Source: Delphinapterus leucas
Lineage: Eukaryota > Chordata > Mammalia > Artiodactyla > Monodontidae
Reading direction: 5' to 3'
Length of the DNA: 64,000 nucleotides
Assembly: GCF_002288925.2 (NCBI RefSeq)
Contig: NW_022098058.1
Coordinates: 4,540,949-4,604,948 of the forward strand
In this document: positions 37,795 through 49,074 of the stretch, piece after piece
Layout: every line of letters starts with the position of its first letter
Position numbering within the stretch: the first letter of the stretch is position 1
Notes under the pieces: generated by a model
Seen by the model: the letters and a program-made list of their open reading frames with translations, nothing else
Told to the model about the DNA's origin: nothing
The model's database searches: none
Position numbers and translations under genes: made by a program

Positions 37795-38055
37795 GATGCT
37801 AATACATATAGTATAGTACTTACTGTGTGCCAGGCACTGTTCTAAGTTCTTTTTCCGTTTAGTAAATTGTTCAGTTCTCACAATGACACTACAAGATGAG
37901 TATTATTATTATCTCTATTTTATAGCTAAGAAAACCAAAGCATAGAGAATTTAAGTTGTCCAAGATCACAAAGTAAAGAAGCAGCAAAGCCAATGTTCGT
38001 ACCCAGATAGTCTGGCTACAGAGTCTGCGTTGTTACCCCCTATGCACACTACACT
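37795..38055 (-). repeat. MIR SINE, antisense
   Basis: ACTGTGTGCCAGGCACTGTT, TTTTATAGCTAAGAAAACC and CCAAGATCACAAAGTAAAG are reverse MIR blocks at almost full length. Confidence 0.85.
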
Positions 38056-38269
38056 GCCCCAGCAAAATGTTTTGGGCTCTACTTGCTAAAGAGATGCAGA
38101 ATCTGACTACTTCTCACTATATCTCAACTGCTGCCACCCTGGTGTAAAACACTATCAGCTCTTGCCTGGACTACTGCAATGGTCTTCTACACTATTATTG
38201 CAATAATATTTTTATAATCAATTATATCAAGAGCAGCCAGAGTGGTCCTTTAAAAATGTAAGTCAAATC

Positions 38270-38860
38270 ACAACAGTCTTTTACATCTAAAACTTTCCAG
38301 TGGCTCCATAACTCAGAGTAAAAGCCAAAGCCCTTACAATGGCCTAAATGACTATGATCTGGCACCTGCCCCACATCCATAATCTCTCTGACTCCACCTC
38401 CTACTACTTACTCATCCCTTCACTCCACTGCCACCAGCTACAATGGCTTCCTTGCTACTCCTAGAATGTGCCAGGCATGCACCATTTCAGTGCTTTTCAC
38501 TTCGTGTTCCTTCTGCCTGGAACACCCCTCCCCAGACACCTGCATGGCTTACTCTATCTACCTCTTTTAAGTCTCTGCTCCAATGTCACCTTAGTAGCGA
38601 GGTCTTCCCTGACACTGTATTTAAAATTACAGCCTCTGCTTCCATTATGAACTCCCTATTCTAGCTTCTAGACTTCTTTTCTCTCCATAGAACTTTTTAC
38701 CTCATGACATATATTTTGATATATATCAACAAAAACTAGAATGTAAAGTCCACGAAGGTAGTGATTTTTGTGTTTTGTCCACTTCTGTTTCTCTAACACC
38801 TAAAACTGGGCATAGCACTTAGTAGCTGCTTAAATGTTTCCCGAATGAATGAAATTATTT
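38270..38860 (+). mobile_element. L2 LINE 3' end
   Basis: A long, well-preserved L2 copy: GTGGCTCCATAACTCAGAGT, TTCCTTCTGCCTGGAACACC, GAGGTCTTCCCTGACACTG, ACTAGAATGTAAAGTCCACG and the tail CCGAATGAATGAA. Short plus-strand frames here come from the repeat. Confidence 0.88.
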
Positions 38861-39079
38861 CCTATTCACTTATCTATTCAGAAACTATTTTGGGTACTGG
38901 CTATTTACAATTCTCTTTCATTACAACCTAAACTGTTTTTGTTTATTGTAATACCAAGAGGTCTTAACAAGGTTATTTATAACTTTATCTGCATTATAAT
39001 AGGATCCTATTAAATCAAAGACTGACTTCTAATGCTCCTTGAAATATCTTACCGTCATACATTAAGAATATTTGGCTCA

Positions 39080-39770
39080 CTATGGAAAACCATGTGGAGG
39101 TTCCTCAAAAAACTAAAAATAGAGTTGCCATATGATCCAGCAATCCCACTCCTGGGCATATATCCAGACAAAACTATAATTCAAAAAGACACATGCACCC
39201 CAACATTCATTGCAGCACTATTTACAATAGCCAAGACATGGAAACAACCTAAACATCCATCAACAGATGAATGGATAGGAAGATGTGGTACATATATACA
39301 ATGGAATACTACTCAGCCACAAAAAGAATGAAATAATGCCATTTTCAGCAACATGGATGGACCTAGAGATTATCATACTAAGTGAATTAAGTCAGAAACA
39401 GAAAGATAAATAGTGTATGATATCACTTATATGTGGAATCTAAAATATGACACAATTGAACCTAGCTACGAAACAGAAACAGACTCACGAATATAGAGAA
39501 TAGACTTGTGGTTGCCAAGGGGCAGGGAGTTGGGGGGCGATGGAGTGGGAGGTTGGGATTCGCAGATGTAAGTTATTATATATAGAATGGATAAACAACA
39601 AGGTCCTACTGTGTAGCACACGGAACTTTATTCAACATCCTATGATAAACCGTAATGGAAAAGAATAATTAAAAAAATGTATATATATGTGTAACTAAAT
39701 CACTTTGCTGTACTGCAGACATTAACACAACACTGTGAGTCAATTATACTTTAATAAAAATTTTTTAAAA
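39080..39770 (+). mobile_element. 5'-truncated LINE-1 with target-site duplication
   Basis: About 0.7 kb covering the last ORF2 codons ([14 protein letters not shown] frame near 39150) and the 3' UTR, ending in a short A-rich tail. The duplication AATATTTGG(C/T)TCA is at 39067-39079 and 39771-39783 with one mismatch. Confidence 0.93.
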
Positions 39771-39979
39771 AATATTTGGTTCAGACATCAGACATTTTTC
39801 AATTCAAAAGCCTTATGAATTAAATGCCCAACATTATTACTTTCCTATGTGAACTATTTGAACATTTCTAGGATTATCTCACTAGGTTTATTCCTCAGAT
39901 AGGTATCTTCTGAGGCTATGAAAGCTCAAGGTTCAATCCGCCATATACATAAATCTGATGATGACAGTCTTAAATGTAC

Positions 39980-40230
39980 TAGTAATTGAATGTTTACTAT
40001 GTACCTGGTGTTGCTGTAAGTGCTTTGCTTATATTTACCTAGTTAACCCTCAAAACAACCTTAGGAAATATATGCTATTATAATCCCCAATTTTACAGCT
40101 GAGGAAACTGAATTAGGAGAAGTAAAGTAACAAGGTCACACAATGGTAAGCAGCAGGGCCAGGACTTAAATCCCATAGGATTTGGCTTCAGAGTCCTTGT
40201 CCTTAACTACTTCCCTATAATGCTTTTTGT
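39980..40230 (-). repeat. MIR SINE, antisense
   Basis: TTTACAGCTGAGGAAACTGA, ACAAGGTCACACAATGGTA and GGCTTCAGAGTCCTTGTCC are reverse MIR blocks. A short (TA)n stretch lies just beyond, near 40354-40374. Confidence 0.85.
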
Positions 40231-41839
40231 AACAGCCACGATTACCACCAGTTGGATCAACATAAAAAGGAGGCATTGATGATTTCTACAAAGTCAGACT
40301 CCAGATGGGAATCCCATATTTAGGATTACAACCCCCTTCCTAAAGTCTATTAAATATATATATTATATATATGGAGCATGAAGTGAGGTACTACTGGAGC
40401 TATCCAGATAGTAGTAGTATGGCACTGTCCCAAAGCAGCTAACATAAAGGGAAGTACAGGCAAAAAGTAATTTAACATTTCCATGATCTTTAAAAACTGA
40501 TGACTCTCAAGATATTAGATAGTCTACACAGCAGGTATTCAAACTTTATATGTGTATCTGCTTTATTCTACTGTACAAAAAAGCAGCTATGTTCTCAAAA
40601 TTAAGTACAAATTCTAAGAAAGGTAAGAGCCTAGAGTATCACTTGTCAAAGATTTTATATATTCTTTAATGAACAGAATTGATCTGAGAAGAGTTTATCA
40701 AGAGTGCAATAATGATCTGTCCCTCTGTTTAAATAAATTTATCTTAAAGTAATTTTTATTTAGTTGCAAGTAATCAAATCATGGTAGAACTACAGTCATT
40801 CCTTTGTGATATGAGGTTTAGAGCTGCTTAGATTTTTCTCATTCAAGATCTGTAACGACAATGGATGATATATAAACCAACGTTCTCAAATAGAACATAA
40901 GGGATACAATCTAGTTCATATTTCCAAGTTATAATGGGACAACTACGACTAAAAGAAAGGTCTAAATTAAACACATCTATAAAAAAAAGCATAAATATGT
41001 GACTGGTATAAATTTCAGAGGGTAGTCCAATTGTCTCTCAGGTTTTTAAATGGAGGTATCTATAACTCCTAAAAGGGGTAAGAAATCACTGAAATTCAGG
41101 CTTCCAAAGAATGAAAATCAATACATACAAATATTAACTGAGATAATAGGAAGGAAATTCAACTATTTAAAGATGTCTGAAGAGACAAATTGAATGCTTA
41201 AGCCTCTGTGAAAGAATTACTTAAATGGGAAGGAGCCAACCTTCATAACTTGTTTCTGCATTTCTACACTCTGTTCCCTGGGGGGAGGCTTGCTCAACTG
41301 TGGACAGTGCTATCCTATCAGAGAGCACTAGGAAATATGTGGGTCACGCCTCCTGCAACTCACAGTCTTACCCAGTCTTAAACGCCAATAAGTGACCTCA
41401 CTGAAAAAAGTACTGCATGGGTTCTAGAATTATTCCAGAGAATGGGAAAAGAGGAGACACAGCGAACAAGATCAGCTATGAATTCTGGTCCTTCCTGTCT
41501 TGGTCAATTCTTTCACGTGTGATAAGTAACAGCAATATTTCAGTTTTTCTGATAAATTACAAATAAAGTAAAAGTAAAAAAGTATGTGATGAAAATGAGT
41601 AGCTTAGGGATTTTGCGTATGAAAGGAAGAACTTTTCTACTATGTAGGTAGAAAAGTTGTATGTAGGTATCTATAAGGTACAAATGTAGGACAGCCTTGA
41701 GAAAATCAGTAGATAGATGGACTTCATGGTGCTATGAGACTAAGGAAGCAGGGTATAGAAAAGATCAAGGCTTCTACTATTTAATTAATTTTGCAATTAT
41801 CCTTTGTTCTTCTTATCTAACGTACTGAATAAAGGTGGA

Positions 41840-42110
41840 ATCCCTGCTCTCAAGAAACACATAACCTAGTTGGTGAGACAGAGAAATGAAACAGGTCTGA
41901 TTAAGTAAATGATACGGTAGATATGAAGGTAAAGTACTTCTTGAATACAGGAACGGAGAGGGAACAGGGAAGGCTTCTTGGAGGAGGTGAAAAACGAAAT
42001 GAGCCTTGAAGGAAGAAGTTTTTGATAAAAATGAGAAGGGGTAAGGAAAGGCATTTCAGGTTGACCGCCAGTATGAGCAAAGGCCCAGAAGAAGGAAATG
42101 TAATAGTCTC
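41840..42110. repeat. Unnamed old mammalian interspersed repeat
   Basis: CCCTGCTCTCAAGAAACACA, GGGAAGGCTTCTTGGAGGAG and ATGAGCCTTGAAGG occur in an order I know from a common ancient mammalian repeat whose name I cannot give. Related pieces are at about 11465-11960 and 43840-44120. Confidence 0.5.
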
Positions 42111-42596
42111 TTCAAGACGACTGAATGGTTCATGAGACTGTAAAAGTATGGCACAGGATCGGGCTATGGTGGGAGATAAGCTCCCAAGGTAGGTCTAAAC
42201 TTTTGGACTTTATTCCGAGGATATCACTAAAGGTTTCCCAATGGTAAAAGTAGTACAATCTCCTTTGGAATCTAGATGTACAGATCCAAAGGGCTACTTG
42301 ACTATATCAAAATCTACATGACCAAAACCAAACACTGTGATCCTTCTCTAAACCTGGTTCTCTTACAGTATTCTATATCTCAGGGAAAGCATTACTAACC
42401 ATCAGGTTACACAAGCCAGACCAAACCATGCCAAAGCCCAGGAATCATCCTTGACATCATCGGCCTTCTACCTATATCCCATCCAATATCAAGTCCTATC
42501 TATTTTACTTTCCAAATTTCAGTCAAATTATAATACTTCCCACCTATCTCTACTTATTTGTACCGTCAAACTCTTAGGACAAAATCTTGTCCTCTC

Positions 42597-42966
42597 AGGA
42601 CTTCCCTGGCGGTGCAGCGGTTAAGAGTCTGCCTGCCAATGCAGGGGACACGTGTTCTAGCCCTGGTCAAGGAAGATCCCATATGCCGCGGAGCAACTAA
42701 GCCTGTGTGCCACAACTACTGAATCTGTGCTCTAAAGCCTGCAAGCCACAACTGCTGAGCCCGCGCTCTAGAGCCCACGAGCCACAACTACTGAGCCTAC
42801 ACGCTGCTACTGAAGCCCGTGCGCCTAGAGCCCGTGCTCTGCAACAAGAGAAGCCCACGCACGGCAACGACAAGTAGCCCCTGCTGGCTGCAACTAGAGA
42901 AAGCCCGTGAGCAGCAACGAAGACCCAACGCAGCCAGAAATAAATAAATAAATACATAAATTTATT
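42597..42966 (+). mobile_element. Long CHR-type SINE (about 340 bp)
   Basis: It has the tRNA-like head (GGACTTCCCTGGCGGTGCAG) and an extended body made of repeated GAGCCACAACTACTGAGCC-like units. It ends AGACCCAACGCAGCC before an AAATAAATAAAT tail. The duplication AAAATCTTGTCCTCTC is at 42581-42596 and 43012-43027. The 45 bases between tail and duplication are extra A-rich sequence. Confidence 0.92.
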
Positions 42967-43199
42967 TTAAAAAAAAGATTAAATTGAGGAACAGAAGAAC
43001 TATTAAAAAAAAAAATCTTGTCCTCTCTCTCCTGAATCACTCGCCCTGACTGATCTAGCTGCATTCATTTAGGCCCTCAATTAAACTAAAGAATTAAAAG
43101 AAGAAGAAAAATAAGGAAATCCTAAATCACCCAATGCTTAAATTATTTTAGTAGCTTTCCACACTCTTAAAATATTAAGAACAAGAATGTGAACTTGGT

Positions 43200-43320
43200 C
43201 TATAACGTCCTATGTGATTGATTGGGCTCTGGACCTCTCTCTAGCTTCATCTTATAGCATGCTCCTCTCACTCTAGCCACACTGGCCTTTTTTAGACCCT
43301 GCTGCGCATCCTGTTTCTTC
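43200..43320 (+). mobile_element. L2 LINE fragment
   Basis: CATGCTCCTCTCACTCTAGC and CACACTGGCC match the L2 segment before the conserved TTCCTTCTGCC block. It ends close to the proposed LTR. Confidence 0.6.
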
Positions 43321-43394
43321 TCACTGTGGATGAAGAATTGTTGCTCACCATCTGCCTCTACAAGGATGAAGTCACTAGCCACCATAATCGCTGA

Positions 43395-43795
43395 CCTTCA
43401 ACACATCCTGAAAGGAGCCAGGGCAGAGATCAGGAATGAGGCACTCTGTGCTCCGGGAAAAACTGGCAGAACAGGGCTTCAGATCGTTAGATATTTTTCA
43501 GATTTTATGATCCCAATTTCTTGCATCTTCTCATATTTAGAAAAGCACTTAAATCATTAATGGAGGCATCTGCTCCTTGTGACTAGTGGCAACTTTCTGT
43601 CAACATGTGTGCTTGACTGCATGAATCCCCCTTCACCAAAATCACATATATACTGAACTCCCCACCTACCTCTTTGGAGTAGTTCCTCACAGCTATCTGA
43701 GAGGCTGTCTCCCAGGCTATAGTCCTCATTTTGCCCCAAATAAAACTTACTTCACAACTCTGATGTTGTGCATTTTTATTTTCAGTCGACATCAG
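43395..43795 (+). mobile_element. Probable solo LTR of an endogenous retrovirus
   Basis: CCAGGGCAGAGATCAGGAAT and CTCCGGGAAAAACTGG are followed by CAGGCTATAGTCCTCATTTT, a poly-A signal AATAAA near 43740 and a CTGATGTTGTGCATTTTTAT stretch. This is the layout of a U3-R-U5 unit seen in artiodactyl retroviral LTRs. No gag, pol or env sequence adjoins it, so it looks like a solo LTR. Exact ends and duplication could not be fixed. Confidence 0.6.
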
Positions 43796-44299
43796 CATAG
43801 GGTCTTTACACATGTAATACTGCCTATTGTCATTTCTTCAACTCTCAGCCAGGCGTTTTGCTAGGCGCTTTGGCATATATTGACAAAAAAATAAACTCTC
43901 TGCCTTCATGACACTTAGGGCTGAGTGGGGAAAAGTGGCGGAAACAGAAAAACGAGTAATCAAATAACATAAATTGTGAAAAGTGCTGCAAAGAAAAGGA
44001 ACACAGTGCTGTGAGAAAAGGAATAATTTAAGGCCGAGAAACCTACTTTAGATTGGGAGGTCATAGAATAATTCTTTGAACAGGGGCATTTAAACTGAGT
44101 TCTCAAAGATAGAAAAGGAAGTTTTTACTTTAACTGGCCCACAAATGAAAAGATGTATTAATACTGTAGGTTTCATGTGCCAAGAAAATATAGAATTTGG
44201 AATTTTAACATAATCAAGATGAAAATACACAGTTAACCCAACAATTCAATAGAAGAAAAACGATTTGTCTATTCACTGCTTCTTAGAACTCACTTGGTG

Positions 44300-44460
44300 A
44301 AAGGTTGAGACTGTGTTACCAAAAACTTAAGGAAGAAGCAGAAGCATGATGAGAAAGGAAAAGGCCAGTAAACAAGGAGGGGGCCACCTGCCCAGTAACC
44401 TAATGGAGTATATGGATAGCTGTATTTACAAGGCTTATATAACCAGTGAGTCAGCAAAAA
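44300..44460 (-). promoter_or_regulatory. Weak candidate promoter: NF-E2/MARE-like site plus TATA and donor
   Basis: On the minus strand TGCTGACTCAC (around 44449-44459), a NF-E2/small-Maf type motif, lies next to GGTTATATAAGCC (around 44432-44444). A strong donor, AA|GTGAGT, follows near 44292. The only ATG between them opens a six-codon frame ending in TAA, so any exon here would be non-coding. The arrangement could be chance. Confidence 0.2.
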
Positions 44461-45210
44461 GCCAGGTGTCAATGGTTTTCTTCTGTGCCCCTCTAAGCAG
44501 CTAGAAAACTTGGCTCTCTCCACTGGTGAGAAGTGGGGGGGCTCAAGGACAAGGTCTGAGGTAGGCTAATAAAACAGTCACCATACCATCCAGCAACACT
44601 TGCCTAAGAAAGGATGAGGAAAAGTAAACCTTCATGCTTAGAAAAACACAAGAAACAGCATCCAACTTAAGGCAGATTAGAGTAAGGTAGGATTTCACAG
44701 AACTAATGTGACTATTTCTTTAACTTGCAATAAAATGCTTATTAAAGATCCCCAAATCAAGACTCCAGAATCTGCTGAAAGCAAACCCTAGATTTTAAAG
44801 AGAAAATATCTTTACCTTTCTTGGGGTCCATAAGTATTTCAGGGCTACTTTCTACAACCATCTTTTCTCTAATAAACGTTAATATGTATTAATAATAACA
44901 GAAAAAGGCCTCATAATGATACAACTGGGCCTGGCAAAGAAAAATTGTACAAAATAAAACATAAAAGGGATTAAATCACAGTACAGGCAAAGAGATAAAG
45001 CACTAACAACCACTTGATAATGAACATCAATGCTAATGAATCTAAGATAAACACCCACCAATGCACAGCTATGAAAATAGCAGACTCCTCAACCTGCCTT
45101 CCTCCACCTCCATACTTATATTCTCAGCCTATTGCTGTTCCAGCGGCAACAATTTAATAAGAGCAAGAAGACTTTATTTTTTCTTCTCCACTTCAGGCCA
45201 TAGGGAAAGC

Positions 45211-45225
45211 TGGGGGGGGGGGGGA
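45211..45225. repeat. Poly-G run
   Basis: A run of about 14 G on the plus strand. It is a likely site of sequencing or assembly length error. Confidence 0.9.
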
Positions 45226-45858
45226 AGGAGCGGGGGTAATTATGACTGTTTAAAGAAGGGAAGGGATATCTTATTGTTAGCGTTCTTTGCTCTGGAAATT
45301 CCTAGCTTCTGCCTCTTCATGGATATGGAGAAAACTTGATGATTATTTCTGAAGGTCACAAAACTGAATGACCAGAAATAATGGTTTCCTTTCTAGCTCC
45401 CTTGGCTATCCCTTACCACCAAATGTGAATCTCTAAAATGTTTTAGTTATTGCTAACAGTCAATTCTATATATCTGATACAGAAAAGTAAAACCAACAAA
45501 ACAAGAAAAGATGGGGGGCAAGGTGGTGGAGACCCAAAACACAAGCAACACATTTATCTTACCAAAACCCCCTGTCAGGCAGTCTGCTGATTTTGCTTGC
45601 CACAAAGCTCATCCTTCATTTGTGCACTGCCAGAGCAAGCTTGGATCGTGCAAACAATCACAACCTCTTTTGGCTCTAAGCTCTTTCCATTTGTCCCAGC
45701 TTCCAAACTGCAGAGGAGCTGTGGCATAGTCTGTCAAGGCTGCACACACTTGGTTTCCGAGAATAACGCTGTAAATGAGGACAGCTACCACTGGGAATGC
45801 ATTCCCCCGCCAACAGCCGGCCGAAATGAAGCTTCTAGTTGATCCCTGGGCTTCTCAC

Positions 45859-45921
45859 CTTCACAGCTTCAGAGAAGTGCCTTTCACAGAACAGGCAGGT
45901 ACAGCCACACCACATCAACAT
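45859..45921 (-). CDS. TMCC1: Candidate alternative first coding exon of TMCC1 (21 codons)
   Basis: On the minus strand an ATG at 45921-45919 (context GGGATGT) opens 21 codons reading MLMWCGCTCLFCERHFSEAV then K. They stop exactly at a good donor, AAG|GTGAGA, with the GT at 45858-45857. An in-frame TGA lies upstream, so the frame cannot extend further 5'. The exon ends in phase 0, matching the phase-0 start (Ile) of the large exon at 27112, so splicing would give a product of about 482 residues. A second in-frame ATG two codons later could also be used. A TATA box lies about 310 bases upstream. The encoded peptide is cysteine-rich, with CGCTCLFC, which might be lipid-modified; that last point is speculation. 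Expression was not tested. Confidence 0.5.
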
Positions 45922-46078
45922 CCCTGCATAGCCAATCCTCCGCAGTGCCTTCCTCAGCCTTCATACAGTTCCGGTTCTGTCTCCTGTATCAACTCTTAGA
46001 GCTTTCTACATCTGGGAGCCAGGGAGGACTCTGCTGAATAAACAGAAAGCTTCTGCCAAACAAGCATCCGTGTATGTA

Positions 46079-46109
<31 letters not shown>

Positions 46110-46206
46110 ATGCGCGCGCCTGGATGTGGGCGCAGTTTGCTAGAGCTGCTAATGCAAATGAATAGTTGAATAGTTTGAGAATGGAGATCACAGACAGTAG
46201 CTGCCT
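45922..46206 (-). other. TMCC1: Predicted 5' UTR of the 45.9-kb alternative first exon
   Basis: This is the interval between the expected start site, about 25-30 bases below the TATA box, and the candidate ATG at 45921. It contains several upstream ATGs, the octamer ATGCAAAT at 46152-46159 and an alternating purine-pyrimidine tract at 46075-46120. Its extent is inferred only from the TATA position. Confidence 0.35.
46075..46120. repeat. (TG)n/(CG)n alternating microsatellite
   Basis: TGTGTGCGTGTGTG through TATGCGCGCGCC. Strict purine-pyrimidine alternation with CG steps favours Z-DNA. It lies inside the predicted leader of the 45.9-kb alternative exon. Confidence 0.92.
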
Positions 46207-46227
46207 CTCTTCCCGAGCTGTGAGCAT

Positions 46228-46235
46228 CTTTTATA
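46228..46235 (-). promoter_or_regulatory. TATA box (TATAAAAG) of candidate alternative TMCC1 promoter
   Basis: The minus strand reads CTTATAAAAGATG, a near-consensus TATA box. It is followed within about 350 bases by a start codon, an open frame and a splice donor in the right phase. An octamer motif (ATTTGCAT on this strand) lies about 70 bases downstream. Confidence 0.45.
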
Positions 46236-47584
46236 AGAGACAAAAGCACCAAACTGGCTGAATTTAAAGCTACAGAACATTAATTCACAATCCACATTTG
46301 TATTTTCATTTAAAACCAGATAAGGTTTAGAGAATAGCTTAAAGAAAGTTAAAAACATTCTAAATAGGATAACACTGTTTAGGTAGCTTGGTTCAATAAA
46401 TACAAAGAGAAGACAATCTACCCATGTTTTGACAAAGGACTAAAAGATCGGCAAGACAAATTTCTATGCTTTTCTAATGTTTCTTCTCTTATTTTCATTT
46501 TAAGTTCACAAAGTCATTTAAATGAAAACTGAGCAAGAGAAAGACTTCAGAAAGACTTCTTGTGCAGAGAATGAGACCCTGAAGTCTTTTTCACTACGGA
46601 CAAAGGGAGAAAAAGCTTCTGAATGAAAAGCATTAAGGTCTCTGAAGTTTAAGCAACAGATTAAAACACCACAATCGTAAACCTGAGCTCAGCTCCTGTA
46701 CCATCACATACTATTTATTCAATACCCACGATACTGCATGAAAGAACTGAATGTCTTGAAGAAACTGTTTCTGCACTGAAAAAGTCACTTTGGGATTTAT
46801 CCTTAAACAACCTATCAGATCTGAGCTTTATTTCTTCATTTATAAAAGTAGTTTTGGGAAATGCACACGGGAAGAATTTTAATGATTATAAAATGTAGTG
46901 TAGCGTGTACAATGTATAATAGCTAGTAACATTTTTTTGAAGTTAACATGCACAAAGGTTAACATGAAGACAATTTGATATAGTACAGTATAGTCCTTTC
47001 TATGAGCCTAAAGCTGTGATCATTTCTATACTTAAATTTAAGTATGGGGCTGGAAGCTCAAGCCAGCACAGTACTGAGAGGTCAAAGAAGGTTCTTCTAT
47101 CAGCATTCACCAGCTTCCTTAGCATTTTTCATTTAAAATCAGAGAAAGTACTCTGAATGGAATCCAAAGTATCTTGAATGAATTTGAAGAAAATTCTGGG
47201 TTAAAACCATGGCTCCAGAAATTCCTCTTTTATCTCTAGAGGCACAGAACTCAGACCTTGACTCTCCAGAACAAATTAATAAAGAATTTTATGACTTAAT
47301 ACAAGTTGTGTCTTTGCTTAAAAATTAGGTTATAAGGTTTCAACAGAGTAAATATTTTTCTACAAAAACAATGACAAAAAAACAAAAAAAACCCAATCCT
47401 GCACTGCTAGCATCAACATTAGCAGATGTTTGCTTAATTCTGTTTATTAGCATTTTAAATATACCTTCTTTTAAGACAATTATGTTCATTGTAGAAAACT
47501 TTGAAAACACGAGTGGGCATAAAAGAAAGCAAAATTATGTGTAACCTCATCGCTTAGAAAAAACCAAACCAAACATTTCTGTCA

Positions 47585-48400
47585 TGAGCTTTTTTATTCT
47601 CTTTCCTTCCCACTGAGATCACTGAAGCAAGTGTTGAGACAAGGTGTCATAAGATCAAAACTGCCTTGACTGGATGAGCTGCCATATGTAGAGAGCAGCC
47701 CTGAAGAGTTTCCTGGGTGTGTAAGACCTTGTGTGTAAGCAATGTTCACTGTGTATTTATATGAGAGTCATGATCTTACCTTACAAAAAATTATTCTCAA
47801 ACAGTTTTTGAGGTTCCACCAAGATGCTAATGAATTTACCCAAGTTGTCAGAAGTACCCCTCACTGGCTGCCTTAGCCTGGGTACAAGTCTTCTTGGCTC
47901 CCAAAGCAAATCTCAACTGGCAATAGAACATTAATTTTGCTACTTTCTGGTTCTTTTGATTTTTTTTCTCTTGCTGATTTTGTTTGTTTCTGCTTTATGA
48001 TAAATTACTCCTCATTGATGGCAGCACAGAATGAGAATTTGATTGTAATAATTTGACCATGTGGTGGTCTCTTCAGAAAAGTGATACACAATAGATCTAT
48101 TTTCTGTTGAGTAATAAACCAAAAGAGAATTCAGTTTGTTAGACTTTTCTTTTTGCCCATTTGTCTATATTGAGCTCAACTCAATTAAAAATGCTGTATA
48201 TATTATAAAGGGGAACAGCTCTTTGAGATCTGTACTGGTAAGGTTTTGTGCTTACTTTTGATTCATGGCTGAAGTTGTCGAACTGAAGCCATAGCTCTCT
48301 GTGTGTCTGTGTCTGTAATTCAGAAAGACCTTGACTCCTTGTTGTGTAAGTATAAAATGTTTTCCTATTTTTAGAAGACATTAAAAATTAATTACAATAG
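47585..48400. repeat. Unidentified repeat-like segment, possibly an old LTR
   Basis: TATATATTATAAAGGGGAAC and CAGCTCTTTGAGATCTGTAC near 48195-48235 resemble a TATA and R region of an LTR, and AATAAA occurs upstream of them near 48112. I could not match it to a named family. Confidence 0.25.
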
Positions 48401-48869
48401 CTCTTAAATTAAGGGGTTCTGTTCTCGTTGGTTTTACAGAGCTAAATAAGCACTTACGTATCAAATATTCTTAGAAGTCCAAGAAAACGAACTGAACATG
48501 TAATACTTCAAATATGTTAGACAAAGAAAAAAAATCCTTCTTACAGAAACTACTAGTTCTGAAACATTTAAAAAATCCAAATTCATATAATTAAGTTAAA
48601 TATTTTGCAAATCAAAACTAGGTTTGTAAACAAACAAACAAAAAACACAAAGAAAAAAGATTAGTTTTGTCCAAGTATAATACTGCACACATTTTAATTT
48701 ACTTGGTTTGTTTTAATTCAGATGAAAATTAATCTGAACTTCCTAAATTTACTTATACAGGTTTACTGATCAAATAAGTTAATATTATTCTTCTTACATA
48801 ATGTCTGATATTTAGAAAAATGAAAATTTGTGTTCATCTAAATTGCATCGTAATACTGAATAACTTTTT

Positions 48870-49074
48870 TTTTTTTTTTGCGGTACGCGGGTCTCTCACT
48901 GTTGTGGCCTCTCCCGTTGCGGAGCAACAGGCTCCGGACGCACAGGCTCAGCGTCCATGGCTCACGGGCCCAGCCACTCCGCGGCATGTGGGATCCTCCC
49001 GGACCGGGGCACGAACCCGTATACCCCGCGTCGGCAGCCGGACTCCCAACCACTGCGCCACCAGGGAAGCCCCC
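48870..49074 (-). mobile_element. CHR SINE, antisense, with target-site duplication
   Basis: A full-length reverse copy with a 15-base poly-T. The duplication CTGAATAACTTTTT is exact at 48856-48869 and 49075-49088. Confidence 0.95.

Noticed and set aside
37312..37802. Open frames of 95-111 codons on both strands near 37.5 kb
   Set aside because: They are translations of a CHR SINE. The same peptides (SPPADAGDAGSCPG, VVASPVAEHRL) recur at every SINE copy in the window.
46006..46227. 73-codon minus frame overlapping the predicted leader
   Set aside because: It begins close to the TATA box, probably above the transcription start, and encodes Thr/His repeats from the microsatellite.
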